A program made the translations under genes and the position numbers. From NCBI GenBank assembly GCA_947482665.1, contig CANKJK010000003.1, positions 124,001 to 188,000 of the forward strand: a DNA stretch of 64,000 nucleotides, written 5' to 3'. The DNA comes from Acidobacteriota bacterium. Its GTDB lineage: Bacteria > Acidobacteriota > Vicinamibacteria > Vicinamibacterales > UBA2999. Shown here one piece after another: positions 1 through 8,309 of this stretch. Numbering within the stretch: position 1 is the first letter of the stretch; each line of letters opens with the position of its first letter. The notes beneath the pieces were generated by a model that did not search any database, was not told the DNA's origin, and worked only from the letters and a program-made list of their open reading frames with translations.

Positions 1-1254
1 CTGCAGTCCAACTACCTGATCATCAAGCACGCCACGTTTCCCCTGGCGGCCCCATCCCCGGGCGAATCCGGCCACGACCCGCATTACGCCATTCCCTGCG
101 CCAAGGTCATGGGTGAAGCGCGCGGGCGCCGCAAGGCGTTCCGTCCCAGCTCTGTTGTGAACATCTCGGGCATGAGCTTCGGTTCCCTGTCGGGCCCCGC
201 GGTGGAATCGCTCAATCGGGGCTGCTCTATCGCCGGCTGTCTGCAGAGCACCGGCGAGGGCGGGGTCTCGCCCTATCACTTGAGTGGTGGCGATCTCGTC
301 TGGCAGATCGGTACGGGCTATTTCGGATGCCGCGACGCCCAGGGGCGCTTCAGTCTCGAGCGCCTTCAGGAGACACTGACGCGCGCGCCGCAGATCCGGG
401 CCCTCGAGATCAAGTTGAGCCAGGGTGCCAAGCCGGGTGTCGGGGGCGTCCTGCCGATGGCCAAGATCTCTCGCGAGATCGCGGACATCCGAGGCATCCC
501 ACAGGACCGTGACTGCATCAGTCCTTCGGTCCACACCGCTTTCCACGACGCCGACAGCCTCCTCGACTTCGTCGAACACCTCGCGGAGGTCACCGGGCTG
601 CCAGTCGGGATCAAGTCAGCGGTGGGCGAGACCGCGTTCTTCGTCGAACTCGCGCGCCTCATGCGGGACGGCAGCCGGGGCGTCGACTTCATCACCATCG
701 ACGGCGGCGAGGGTGGCACCGGCGCCGGTCCCCTCGTCTTCGTGGACCATGTGGCGCTGCCCTTCAAGCTCGGCTTCAGCCGCGTGCAGAAGATCTTCGC
801 GGACGCCGGTCTTGCGGACCGCATTGTCTTCATCGGGTCCGGGAAGCTGGGATTCCCCGAGGCCGCGGTGTTCGCGTTCGCGCTCGGCTGCGACATGGTG
901 AACGTGGCACGCGAGGCGCTGCTGGCCATCGGGTGCATCCAGGCGCAGCGGTGCCATACGAATCACTGCCCAACCGGCATCGCCACGCAGAACGCGTGGC
1001 TGGTGCGCGGCGTGGATCCGACGCGCAAGTCGGCGCGGCTCGCCAACTACGTGATCACGCTGCGCAAGGAACTGCTGGCGCTGAGTCATGCGTGCGGTGT
1101 GGCGCATCCGGCACTCATTTCGGCGGATCACCTGGAGCTGGTCGACGGCCGGTACGGCTCGAAGACCGTCGCCGAACTCTTCGGCTATTCCGCCGGAGTC
1201 GGCATGCCCTCGGCCACGGACGCCGCGGCCGCCACGCGAATGATGCGGAACTGA
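1..1254 (+). CDS. FMN-binding glutamate synthase family protein (5' truncated by window)
   Basis: The reading frame is open from base 1 and runs to TGA at 1252-1254, so the start lies outside the window; 417 codons are visible and the family is usually about 500 residues. The sequence matches the FMN (synthase) barrel of glutamate synthase large subunit: a SFGSLSG segment near the start, a glycine-rich GGEGGTGAGP flavin loop, and CPTGIATQ near the end. Three cysteines at visible codons 312, 318 and 323 follow the CX5CX4C spacing of the GltS [3Fe-4S] cluster. The amidotransferase domain of full-length GltB is not visible and stand-alone members lack it. The precise substrate is unknown; an archaeal-type glutamate synthase or an amine-transfer oxidoreductase is likely. 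Confidence 0.85.
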   Translation: MQSNYLIIKHATFPLAAPSPGESGHDPHYAIPCAKVMGEARGRRKAFRPSSVVNISGMSFGSLSGPAVESLNRGCSIAGCLQSTGEGGVSPYHLSGGDLVWQIGTGYFGCRDAQGRFSLERLQETLTRAPQIRALEIKLSQGAKPGVGGVLPMAKISREIADIRGIPQDRDCISPSVHTAFHDADSLLDFVEHLAEVTGLPVGIKSAVGETAFFVELARLMRDGSRGVDFITIDGGEGGTGAGPLVFVDHVALPFKLGFSRVQKIFADAGLADRIVFIGSGKLGFPEAAVFAFALGCDMVNVAREALLAIGCIQAQRCHTNHCPTGIATQNAWLVRGVDPTRKSARLANYVITLRKELLALSHACGVAHPALISADHLELVDGRYGSKTVAELFGYSAGVGMPSATDAAAATRMMRN

Positions 1255-1261
1255 CCGAGGG

Positions 1262-1735
1262 CTATCGCGCCCGACCGAGCCGGCAGACGATGTCGAATTC
1301 AGCTTTCGTCACCGGCTGAATGGACAACCGGCTTCCCTTCTGCACGACCATCATCTTGTCCAGGCCCTTGGCGGCCTTCAGCGTGTCGAGTGGGACAACG
1401 GCCGGGAACTGCTCGACGAACCCGATGTCGACGGTGTACCACGCCGGCGCGTCGGTCTTGCTGTCCGGGTCGAAGTACTTGTGGCCCTTCTTGAAAGCGA
1501 ACGGGTCGGGATAGCCCGCCTTCACGATCTCGGCGAGCCCAGTCACCCCTGACGGATCGGCATTGGACGCATAGAAGAGCACGGGGTCGCCGACCTGCAT
1601 CTGGTCGCGCATGAAGTTGCGCGCCTGGTAGTTCCGCACGCCCTCCCACCCAGTCTGCCCGTCCCGGGCCAGCGCCTCGATCGTGTAGGCGGACGGCTCA
1701 CACTTCATCAACCAATACCGCTTCGGCATGGGCAT
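1262..1735 (-). CDS. EVE domain-containing protein (THYN1-like)
   Basis: The protein is about 157 residues and fits a single EVE domain, a PUA-like fold that binds modified bases in DNA or RNA. Typical segments are YWLMKCEP at the N-terminus, GVRNYQARNFM, and VLFYASNA followed by a glycine-containing turn. The frame extends 40 residues further upstream (to 1855), but that extension is Arg/Gly-rich and unlike the family. I therefore start at the ATG at 1735; an ATG at 1729 is equally possible. It is convergent with the preceding gene, with 7 bp between stops. The biological role is not known from the sequence; other EVE proteins are linked to restriction or RNA modification. Confidence 0.8.
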   Translation of the reverse strand: MPMPKRYWLMKCEPSAYTIEALARDGQTGWEGVRNYQARNFMRDQMQVGDPVLFYASNADPSGVTGLAEIVKAGYPDPFAFKKGHKYFDPDSKTDAPAWYTVDIGFVEQFPAVVPLDTLKAAKGLDKMMVVQKGSRLSIQPVTKAEFDIVCRLGRAR

Positions 1736-1956
1736 CAGTCTACCCAGCCCAGCGCGAACGGCTCCGCCCCGTGTTCGATTCCCGCCTGGACGCCATGGGT
1801 CTGCCTGGACGCCGCTGATGGCTCTATTGCGCGTCTCTACGCCCGCGGCGCTCACTCCGCGATTTCACTCGGCGCGGCCCGTTCTCCCTGGCAGTAGAAT
1901 CCGGCCTGCGGGCGATGGCCCTGGCAACCCACACACTTCATGGAGGAAGAAGACCA

Positions 1957-2850
1957 ATGTCCGACACCACTCGCCGCGACAGGCCGGATCAGACAGAACA
2001 GGGCGGTTTGACTCGCCGCGATTTCGTGGGCATGTCCATTGCCGCCGGCGTCGTCGCGGCCGCGGGTGTGCCCTCCGCCGCGGAGAAGGTGACAGAGGCG
2101 CACGTCGCCATCAAGACCGCCGACGGCGAGTGCGATGCATTCTTCGCGCACCCGGCCACGGGCAAACATGCGGCCGTGATTATCTGGGCTGATGCGTTCG
2201 GGCTGCGACCCGCGCTGATGGAGATGGCCAGACGCCTGGCGGCCAGTGGTTACGCGGTGCTTGCGCCGAATCCGTTCTACAGGGTGACCAAGGCACCCGG
2301 AATCGACACGGCGCATTTCAGCTTCCAGAACACCGCTGACCGGGCGAGGCTCGGCACGCTGATGGGTTCGGTCACAGGGGCCGGCGCGGCGGAGCGCGAC
2401 GCCGAGGCCTTTGTGGCGTTTCTCGACAAGCAGCCCTCGGTCGACACGAAGAAGAAGATCGGTGTGCAGGGCTACTGCATGGGCGGTCCCCTCACCGTCC
2501 GCACGGCGGCCCATCTGCCGGCGCGCATCGGCGCGGGTGCGTCGTTCCACGGCGGAGGCCTTGTGACGAAGGAAACCAGCAGCCCGCACCTGCTCGCCCC
2601 CAGGATCAAGGCGCGGATGTACTTCGGCATCGCGGGCAACGACGATGCGCAGCAGCCCGAGGCCAAGACAGTCCTGAAAGACTCCTTTGCGGCCGCCAAG
2701 GTGCCGGTTGAAGTCGAGGTGTACACCTCGGCTCACGGCTGGTGCATGGTGGACATGCCCGCCGAAAAGGACAAGCCGATCTACAACAAACCCGACGCCG
2801 AGAAGGCGTGGGCCAAGCTCGAAGCGCTGTACAAGACGGCGCTCGTGTAG
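1957..2850 (+). CDS. Dienelactone hydrolase family protein, Tat-exported
   Basis: This is an alpha/beta hydrolase of 297 residues. The N-terminus carries a twin-arginine motif, TRRDFVG, followed by a hydrophobic stretch ending near PSAAEK, so export by the Tat system is likely. The nucleophile is a cysteine in GYCMGG (Cys174), as in dienelactone hydrolases. His260 (SAHGW) and Asp229 or Asp230 (AGNDD) complete a plausible Cys-Asp-His triad. I chose ATG 1957 because GGAGGAAG lies just upstream; the frame is open further but without a ribosome site. Substrate is unknown. A periplasmic location is unusual for the ring-cleavage role that names the family. Confidence 0.87.
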   Translation: MSDTTRRDRPDQTEQGGLTRRDFVGMSIAAGVVAAAGVPSAAEKVTEAHVAIKTADGECDAFFAHPATGKHAAVIIWADAFGLRPALMEMARRLAASGYAVLAPNPFYRVTKAPGIDTAHFSFQNTADRARLGTLMGSVTGAGAAERDAEAFVAFLDKQPSVDTKKKIGVQGYCMGGPLTVRTAAHLPARIGAGASFHGGGLVTKETSSPHLLAPRIKARMYFGIAGNDDAQQPEAKTVLKDSFAAAKVPVEVEVYTSAHGWCMVDMPAEKDKPIYNKPDAEKAWAKLEALYKTALV

Positions 2851-2919
2851 CACGGACCCGCATCACGAGATTCGCTCTCAGATTGGGTACGCCGCGCCCC
2901 GCCGCGATACGCTGCGGCG

Positions 2920-4068
2920 GTGGCGCGGCTGCACTCGTCCTCTCGACTTCTCGCAGGCGCGTTCGCCGTTCTGACCTCTGTCGCCGTCAGTGCGCAGGCG
3001 CCGGCACCAACGCCCGCGCTGCCGGCTGAGGCCTCCGGCGCCGAGGTCTATAAAGCCGCCTGTCAGACCTGCCATGCCGCGGACGGGCGCGGCACACCGC
3101 AACCGCTCCTGGGCTTTGCGCTGCCGCTCCCAGACGGGCACGACCTTCCCGACTTCACCGACTGCCCGACGAACACCGCCGAGTCATCGCAGGACTGGGA
3201 AATCGTGGCGTCTGGAGGCGGACGGGTCCGCGGGCTCGATCGCCACATGCCGTCTTTCGGTGAGGCGCTGTCGCCGAGGCAGCTCACAGCCGTGGTCGCG
3301 CACCTCAAGTCGTTCTGTCGCGATGCCGCGTGGCCGGACGGCACACTGAATCCGCCGCGCGCGTTCTTCACGGAAAAGGCCTTTCCCGAAAACGAGTTCG
3401 TCTGGGCGGGCAACCTCAACACTGGCCGCGGCCGGGCACTGGGTCACGACCTCGTCTACGAACACCGCCTCGGAAGACGCGCGCAGTACGAGGTGCGCGT
3501 GCCGGTCGCCTTTCAGCCGGACGTGAACGGCTCACGAGCCCGGGGACTCGGGGATATCGAGTTGGCGCTCAGGCGGGTAGTGTATGCGGGCAGTCGCACG
3601 GGCAGCATCGTCGCGGCAGGCGGCGCCCTCACGCTCCCGACTGGCAGCAGGTCGAACGGCCTCGGTAACGGGTTTGCGATCGTCGAGCCTTTCGCGATGT
3701 GGGACCAGCTGATCGGCGCCAGCGGCTTTCTCCAGATGCACGGCGGAATCGAAATCCCGACCGACAGTGTCAAAGGCGACCGGGAAGCCTTTCTTCGCAC
3801 CGCTGTCGGCTTCACCTTGGCCGGCGACCGGGGGCGCGGTCGATCCTGGTCGCCGATGGTGGAAGTGCTGGCTGCCAGGCCGTGGCGCAGCGAGACCGAG
3901 TGGGACATCGTGCCTCAGATGCAGGTGTCCCTGAGTCGGTTGCAGCACGTGCGCGCCAGCGTCGGCCTGCGCGTGCCTTTGAATGAGCGGACCGACCGGC
4001 ACCCACAGGTGCTGACCTACGTGCTCTGGGACTGGTTTGATGGTGGCTTCTTCAAGTTCTGGCATTAG
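2920..4068 (+). CDS. Secreted cytochrome c domain fused to a predicted outer-membrane beta-barrel
   Basis: This is a 382-residue protein starting at GTG 2920. Residues 1-26 form a Sec signal peptide ending in SAQA. A mono-haem cytochrome c domain follows, with CQTCH at residues 48-52 and a likely axial Met110 in DRHMPSF. From about residue 150 the sequence switches to alternating amphipathic strands with tight turns, resembling transporter-like barrels of the phenol-degradation MetA kind, and ends in FFKFWH, an aromatic terminus suited to outer-membrane assembly. The next gene, a pentahaem cytochrome, overlaps its 3' end by 29 nt, so the two are probably translated together. I infer electron transfer at or across the outer membrane; the barrel call rests on sequence pattern only. 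Confidence 0.72.
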   Translation: MARLHSSSRLLAGAFAVLTSVAVSAQAPAPTPALPAEASGAEVYKAACQTCHAADGRGTPQPLLGFALPLPDGHDLPDFTDCPTNTAESSQDWEIVASGGGRVRGLDRHMPSFGEALSPRQLTAVVAHLKSFCRDAAWPDGTLNPPRAFFTEKAFPENEFVWAGNLNTGRGRALGHDLVYEHRLGRRAQYEVRVPVAFQPDVNGSRARGLGDIELALRRVVYAGSRTGSIVAAGGALTLPTGSRSNGLGNGFAIVEPFAMWDQLIGASGFLQMHGGIEIPTDSVKGDREAFLRTAVGFTLAGDRGRGRSWSPMVEVLAARPWRSETEWDIVPQMQVSLSRLQHVRASVGLRVPLNERTDRHPQVLTYVLWDWFDGGFFKFWH

Positions 4069-5710
4069 GCTCGGACTGGCCGTGGCCCTGGCCGCCGCCT
4101 GCGGCTGCGTCGAATTCATCGCCGCGCCGCCAGCCATGTCTCGTCCCGTGATGAGCGCCGCACCAGACACGCGTGCGCACCTCAGCCTCTTTACCCGCTC
4201 CGATGATTGCGTGGCGTGTCACAACCAGCTCGTCGCGCCATCGGGGCAGGATGTGTCGATCGGCGCCGCCTGGAGCGCGACGATGATGGCCAACTCCGGA
4301 CGCGATCCCTACTGGCAGGCGAGCGTTCGGCGGGAAGCCCTTGATCACCCTCGCCGCAGCGCGGAGATCCAGGACGAATGTGCCGGCTGCCACATGCCGA
4401 TGTCGACGCGAGTCACTCGCGCCGCGGGCGGCACGGGTGCGGTGTTCGCGCATCTTCCAGTCGCGCAACCGCACCCCGGTGCACTGGCCCGACTGGGGGC
4501 CGACGGAGTCTCTTGTACGGTGTGCCATCAGATCGCGCCAGTGGGATTGGGTACGCGGCCCAGCTTTAACGCCGGCTTCACCATGGTGCCCACACGGCCG
4601 GGAGAACCGAGACCACTCTTCGGCCCGTATACTGTCGACGCCGGACGCCGGCGCATCATGCATTCCGTCACGGGTTTCGTCCAGACTGAGGGCGCGCACC
4701 TGCGGCAGAGCGAGTTGTGCGCGACGTGCCACACGCTCATCACCGACGCCTACGGTCCGGACGGTTCGGTGGTGGGGTCACTCCCCGAGCAGATGAACTA
4801 CCAGGAGTGGCTGCACAGCGACTTCCCGCAGGAGAGCCGTTCCTGTCAGTCATGCCACATGGTGCGTGTGCCAGGGCCTGTGCGCGTGTCATCCGTGCTG
4901 GGTGACCTGCGGGACGGCCTCTCGCAGCACGTATTCGTTGGCGGCAACAGCTTCATGCTCGGCCTGCTGGACCGCCATCGGGGGGACCTCGGTGTCGAGG
5001 CGCCACACGAAGCCTTTGCCGTCACGATGGCCGCCACCGATCGCCAGCTCCGGGAACAGACCGCGTCGGTGACGATCTCGGCGCCCGAACGCTCGCCGGA
5101 GGGCCTGGTATTCGACGTCGATGTGAAGAACCTGACGGGCCACAAGTTCCCCACCGGATATCCGGCGCGCAGGGCGTGGCTGCATGTCACGGTTCGGGGC
5201 GCAGGCGGCCGGGTCGTGTTCGAATCCGGGGCGATCACACCGGAAGGCGCGATCGGCGGCAATGATGCGGATGTAGATGCCGGACGGTACGAAGCCCATC
5301 ACGCGCGCATTTCTTCGCCAGAGGACGTGCAGATCTACGAATCGGTAATGGGCGACAGCAACGGTCGACCGACGACCGGTCTGCTGACCGCTACGCAATA
5401 CCTGAAGGACAACCGACTGCTGCCTCGTGGATTCGACAAGTCCACCGCCGAGACGGGCGTGGCCGTTCACGGGGGCGCCCTCGCTGATCCGGACTTCGTG
5501 GGTGGCTCGGATCGTGTGCGTTTTGTTGTCGCCGCCGCACAACAGGATGGCCCCTTCTCTGTCTCCGTCGAATTGCGCTACCAGGCGGTCGGGTTTCGGT
5601 GGGCCCGCAACCTGGAGAGCTATCCCGCGCCCGAGCCGGCTCGCTTCTCGACTTACTACCGTGAGGCCGCGCCTGGCTCGTCCGTGCTGGTGGCCCACGT
5701 CGAGCGATAG
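4040..5710 (+). CDS. Pentahaem cytochrome c, probable lipoprotein
   Basis: Five CXXCH haem-binding motifs are visible at about residues 57-61 (CVACH), 114-118 (CAGCH), 159-163 (CTVCH), 227-231 (CATCH) and 269-273 (CQSCH). The N-terminus is a hydrophobic leader with cysteines at 21 and 23 (AAACGC), consistent with a lipoprotein or a plain Sec signal. The C-terminal half, from about residue 300, has no haem sites and looks like beta-sandwich, including NLTGHKFPTGYPAR. The ATG at 4040 is preferred; TTG 4037 and GTG 4043 are alternatives. The overlap with the cytochrome-barrel gene argues for one operon and a shared redox role. Donor and acceptor are unknown. Confidence 0.85.
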   Translation: MVASSSSGIRLGLAVALAAACGCVEFIAAPPAMSRPVMSAAPDTRAHLSLFTRSDDCVACHNQLVAPSGQDVSIGAAWSATMMANSGRDPYWQASVRREALDHPRRSAEIQDECAGCHMPMSTRVTRAAGGTGAVFAHLPVAQPHPGALARLGADGVSCTVCHQIAPVGLGTRPSFNAGFTMVPTRPGEPRPLFGPYTVDAGRRRIMHSVTGFVQTEGAHLRQSELCATCHTLITDAYGPDGSVVGSLPEQMNYQEWLHSDFPQESRSCQSCHMVRVPGPVRVSSVLGDLRDGLSQHVFVGGNSFMLGLLDRHRGDLGVEAPHEAFAVTMAATDRQLREQTASVTISAPERSPEGLVFDVDVKNLTGHKFPTGYPARRAWLHVTVRGAGGRVVFESGAITPEGAIGGNDADVDAGRYEAHHARISSPEDVQIYESVMGDSNGRPTTGLLTATQYLKDNRLLPRGFDKSTAETGVAVHGGALADPDFVGGSDRVRFVVAAAQQDGPFSVSVELRYQAVGFRWARNLESYPAPEPARFSTYYREAAPGSSVLVAHVER

Positions 5711-5768
5711 GCGGGACGCCCCGTCGCGCCGCCGCGATACGCTGTGAGCGCCCACTGAACTGATCGCC

Positions 5769-8309
5769 GTGAACCCTGCTGATATCCAGATCCCACCCGG
5801 CCTTGAAGGCCTTCGCGAGCCGGAGGCCGCGCGCCTGCTCCGTGAGCACGGGCGGAACCGCTGGGTACGACACGACCCATTGGCGGGAGTGCGCGAAACC
5901 GTGGGCATGCTGCTCGACCCGATGGCGGTGATGCTGGCGCTCGCCGCTGGCCTCTACTGGCTCCTCGGGGAAACACGTGACGCGATCGTGCTGGCCCTCG
6001 CCCTGATCCCCGTCCTAGGCGTCGACGTCCTGCTTGAGGCACGTTCCCGCTCCGCGCTCAAGAAACTGGCGGCGGCAGCCGCACCGTCCGCCTTCGTCGT
6101 CCGCGAGGGACGGGTCGTGACCGTGCCGCTTGAGCTCGTGGTGCCCGGCGACCTGCTCGCGATCGTGGAGGGCCACGTGGCCAGCGCGGACTGCACCCTC
6201 GCCTGGACCGCGAATCTGGCGATGGATGAGTCGGCACTGACTGGGGAGTCGGAGCCGCAGGCCAAGCGGGGCGCGGCTGATGAGACCGCGGCGGAGACCC
6301 GGGTCTACGCAGGGTCGCTCGCGGTCACCGGTCACGGGTTTGGCCGGGTCACGGCGACAGGCCAGCACACGACCTACGGTCATATCGCGTCACTGGTGGC
6401 ACAGACTCCCGCGTCGGTCAGCCCACTTCAGGAGCATGCGTCGTCGTTGGCCCGCCGGCTTGGTGTCGGCGCGCTGGGCGTTGCGGCGCTGCTCTTCGGT
6501 GCCGGACTCTGGCGTGGAGAATCAGGGACGCAGGCCCTGCTCGGCGCAGTCAGTCTGGCGATGGCGGCGATTCCGGAAGAGTTCCCGCTGGTGCTGACGC
6601 TGTTCTTGTCGGCAGGCGCGTGGCGTCTGGCGAGCCGCGGGATGCTGGTACGGCGATTGGCCGCGGTGGAGACGCTCGGAGCGACGACCGTGATCTGCAC
6701 GGACAAGACCGGCACGCTGACCCGCGGAGAATTCGTGGTTGCGGAACACCTCGTGCTCGATGCCGCGATTGCCGAGCAGGCATTCCTCGAACGCGCATTG
6801 CTCGCGTGTGAGCGCCATCCAGCGGACGCCATGGAAAAGGCGCTCGCGGACTACGCACGTGAGCACGGTGTGGCGCAACACGGTATCGCCGAGCGATGGG
6901 AGCTGCTCCACGACTACGATTTCGATCCGATCGGCAAACACATGTCGCACGTCTGGCGCGAGAAGGCGACAGGCGTCATCGTTGTGAGTGCCAAGGGCGC
7001 GCTCGAAGGTGTCCTGGCGCACGCGGACGCGGATCAGGCGACGCGGGAACGGCTCACAGCCGCCCATGCGCAGATGGCGGAGCGCGGACTCCGAGTGCTG
7101 GCGGTGGCCGGGCGGCAATCCTCCGAGGCCGGTGTCGACCGCGCTTCGAATGAACGGGCTCTGATCGTCCATGGACTGATTGGCTTCCAGGACCCCCTGC
7201 GACCAGAGGTGCCGGCTGCCGTGGCCGAGTGCCAGCAGGCCGGGATGCAGGTCAAGATGATCACTGGCGACCATGCACTGACGGCCCACGCCGTCGCAGA
7301 GGCAGCTGGTATCGTGCACGACGACGCCACGATCCTGACGGGAGACGTCCTGGAGTCGCTTGAGGAGCCCGACCGAACCAACCGCATCGTGGCGTCCGCG
7401 ATCCTGGCGCGCATCAGCCCCTCTCAGAAGTTGATGATTGTCTCGGCCCTGAAGGCGATGGGCGCCGTGGTCGCGATGACGGGAGACGGGGTCAACGACG
7501 CGCCGGCCTTACGACGGGCCGATATCGGGATCGCCATGGGCAAACGAGGCACCGATGTGGCCAGGGCCACGGCGGACCTGGTGCTCCTCGATGACAACTT
7601 CGCATCGATCGCCGCCACGGTCCGTGAAGGTCGGCACATTCACCAGAACATCCAGCGCGCGTTCCTCTACCTCGTGGCCTTTCACGTGCCGATCGTCGTG
7701 CTCGCCGCGCTCGTGCCACTCACGGGTCTTCCGCTCCTGCTGTTGCCGATCCATCTGGTCTGGCTCGAGCTGATCGTGCACCCCGTCTCGGCGCTGGTCT
7801 TTCAGGCCGAGCCTGCAGACGACGGAGTGATGCGGCAGCCGCCGCGACAGCCTGGCACGCCGCTCTTGCCACGCGGAGCCGTGTGGCGCTCGTTTGCCTC
7901 GGGGCTGCTGCTGTCGGCTGCGACGGTCGGCCTGTACTGGTGGAGTCTCGGGAGCGGAAGCGAAGCGACGGCCCGATCCACGGCCCTTGTGACCTTGATG
8001 GCCGGGTACCAGGCGCTGGTCTTTGTGGAGCGCAGAGCCCTGCCCGTGATGCATCTACCGGTGGTCCCGCGCTCAGGACTCTTCTGGGTGGTCTGGGTCG
8101 CCTCGGGCGTCAGCCTGCTCGCCATTCTCACCGTGCCAGCGCTGACCACTCTGTTCAGAGTCGGTCCGATTCAGGGCACGAGGGCAGTGATCGCGACGGT
8201 GACTGGGTTCGTCGCCGTCGGGTGGCGATTCCTGCCGTGGAAGGCGATGGGTTCGCCAACTGACAGTGCACGGCGACCCGGCGGCACAGCCGGGTCGCCT
8301 GCAGTCTAG
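5769..8309 (+). CDS. Cation-translocating P-type ATPase
   Basis: The protein is 846 residues from GTG 5769. All core P-type ATPase motifs are present: TGES in the actuator domain, DKTGTLT with the phosphorylated Asp at residue 312, and GDGVNDAPAL in the hinge. The fourth membrane helix holds IPEEFPL, the place where type II pumps carry PEGLP. The fifth and sixth helices include FHVPI and WLELIVHP, marking a bacterial subgroup whose ion is not established. There is no N-terminal CXXC heavy-metal domain, so copper or zinc is less likely than Ca2+, Mg2+ or Mn2+. It is convergent with the DEAD-box helicase, sharing four bases at the stops. Confidence 0.88.
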   Translation: MNPADIQIPPGLEGLREPEAARLLREHGRNRWVRHDPLAGVRETVGMLLDPMAVMLALAAGLYWLLGETRDAIVLALALIPVLGVDVLLEARSRSALKKLAAAAAPSAFVVREGRVVTVPLELVVPGDLLAIVEGHVASADCTLAWTANLAMDESALTGESEPQAKRGAADETAAETRVYAGSLAVTGHGFGRVTATGQHTTYGHIASLVAQTPASVSPLQEHASSLARRLGVGALGVAALLFGAGLWRGESGTQALLGAVSLAMAAIPEEFPLVLTLFLSAGAWRLASRGMLVRRLAAVETLGATTVICTDKTGTLTRGEFVVAEHLVLDAAIAEQAFLERALLACERHPADAMEKALADYAREHGVAQHGIAERWELLHDYDFDPIGKHMSHVWREKATGVIVVSAKGALEGVLAHADADQATRERLTAAHAQMAERGLRVLAVAGRQSSEAGVDRASNERALIVHGLIGFQDPLRPEVPAAVAECQQAGMQVKMITGDHALTAHAVAEAAGIVHDDATILTGDVLESLEEPDRTNRIVASAILARISPSQKLMIVSALKAMGAVVAMTGDGVNDAPALRRADIGIAMGKRGTDVARATADLVLLDDNFASIAATVREGRHIHQNIQRAFLYLVAFHVPIVVLAALVPLTGLPLLLLPIHLVWLELIVHPVSALVFQAEPADDGVMRQPPRQPGTPLLPRGAVWRSFASGLLLSAATVGLYWWSLGSGSEATARSTALVTLMAGYQALVFVERRALPVMHLPVVPRSGLFWVVWVASGVSLLAILTVPALTTLFRVGPIQGTRAVIATVTGFVAVGWRFLPWKAMGSPTDSARRPGGTAGSPAV
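8272..8299. terminator. Hairpin at a convergent gene junction, possible bidirectional terminator
   Basis: An exact 11-bp inverted repeat (8272-8282 and 8289-8299) encloses a 6-base loop. It sits inside the last codons of the P-type ATPase gene and just beyond the stop of the opposing helicase gene, where a two-way terminator would be useful. No T-run follows on either strand, so intrinsic termination would be weak; it could equally stabilise mRNA 3' ends. Confidence 0.45.

Noticed and set aside
1765-1794. GTTCGATTCCCGC followed by GGACGCCA looks like a tRNA 3' end
   Set aside because: The five bases before the loop do not pair with those after it, and no matching 5' acceptor strand exists upstream. 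Chance resemblance.
1852-2853. Leftward frame of 333 codons
   Set aside because: It is the complement of the dienelactone hydrolase gene, which has a clear Tat signal, triad and ribosome site. The leftward product is His/Arg-rich with no family.
4889-5908. Leftward frame of 339 codons over the pentahaem cytochrome
   Set aside because: It is the antisense of a gene with five CXXCH motifs; no recognisable domain.
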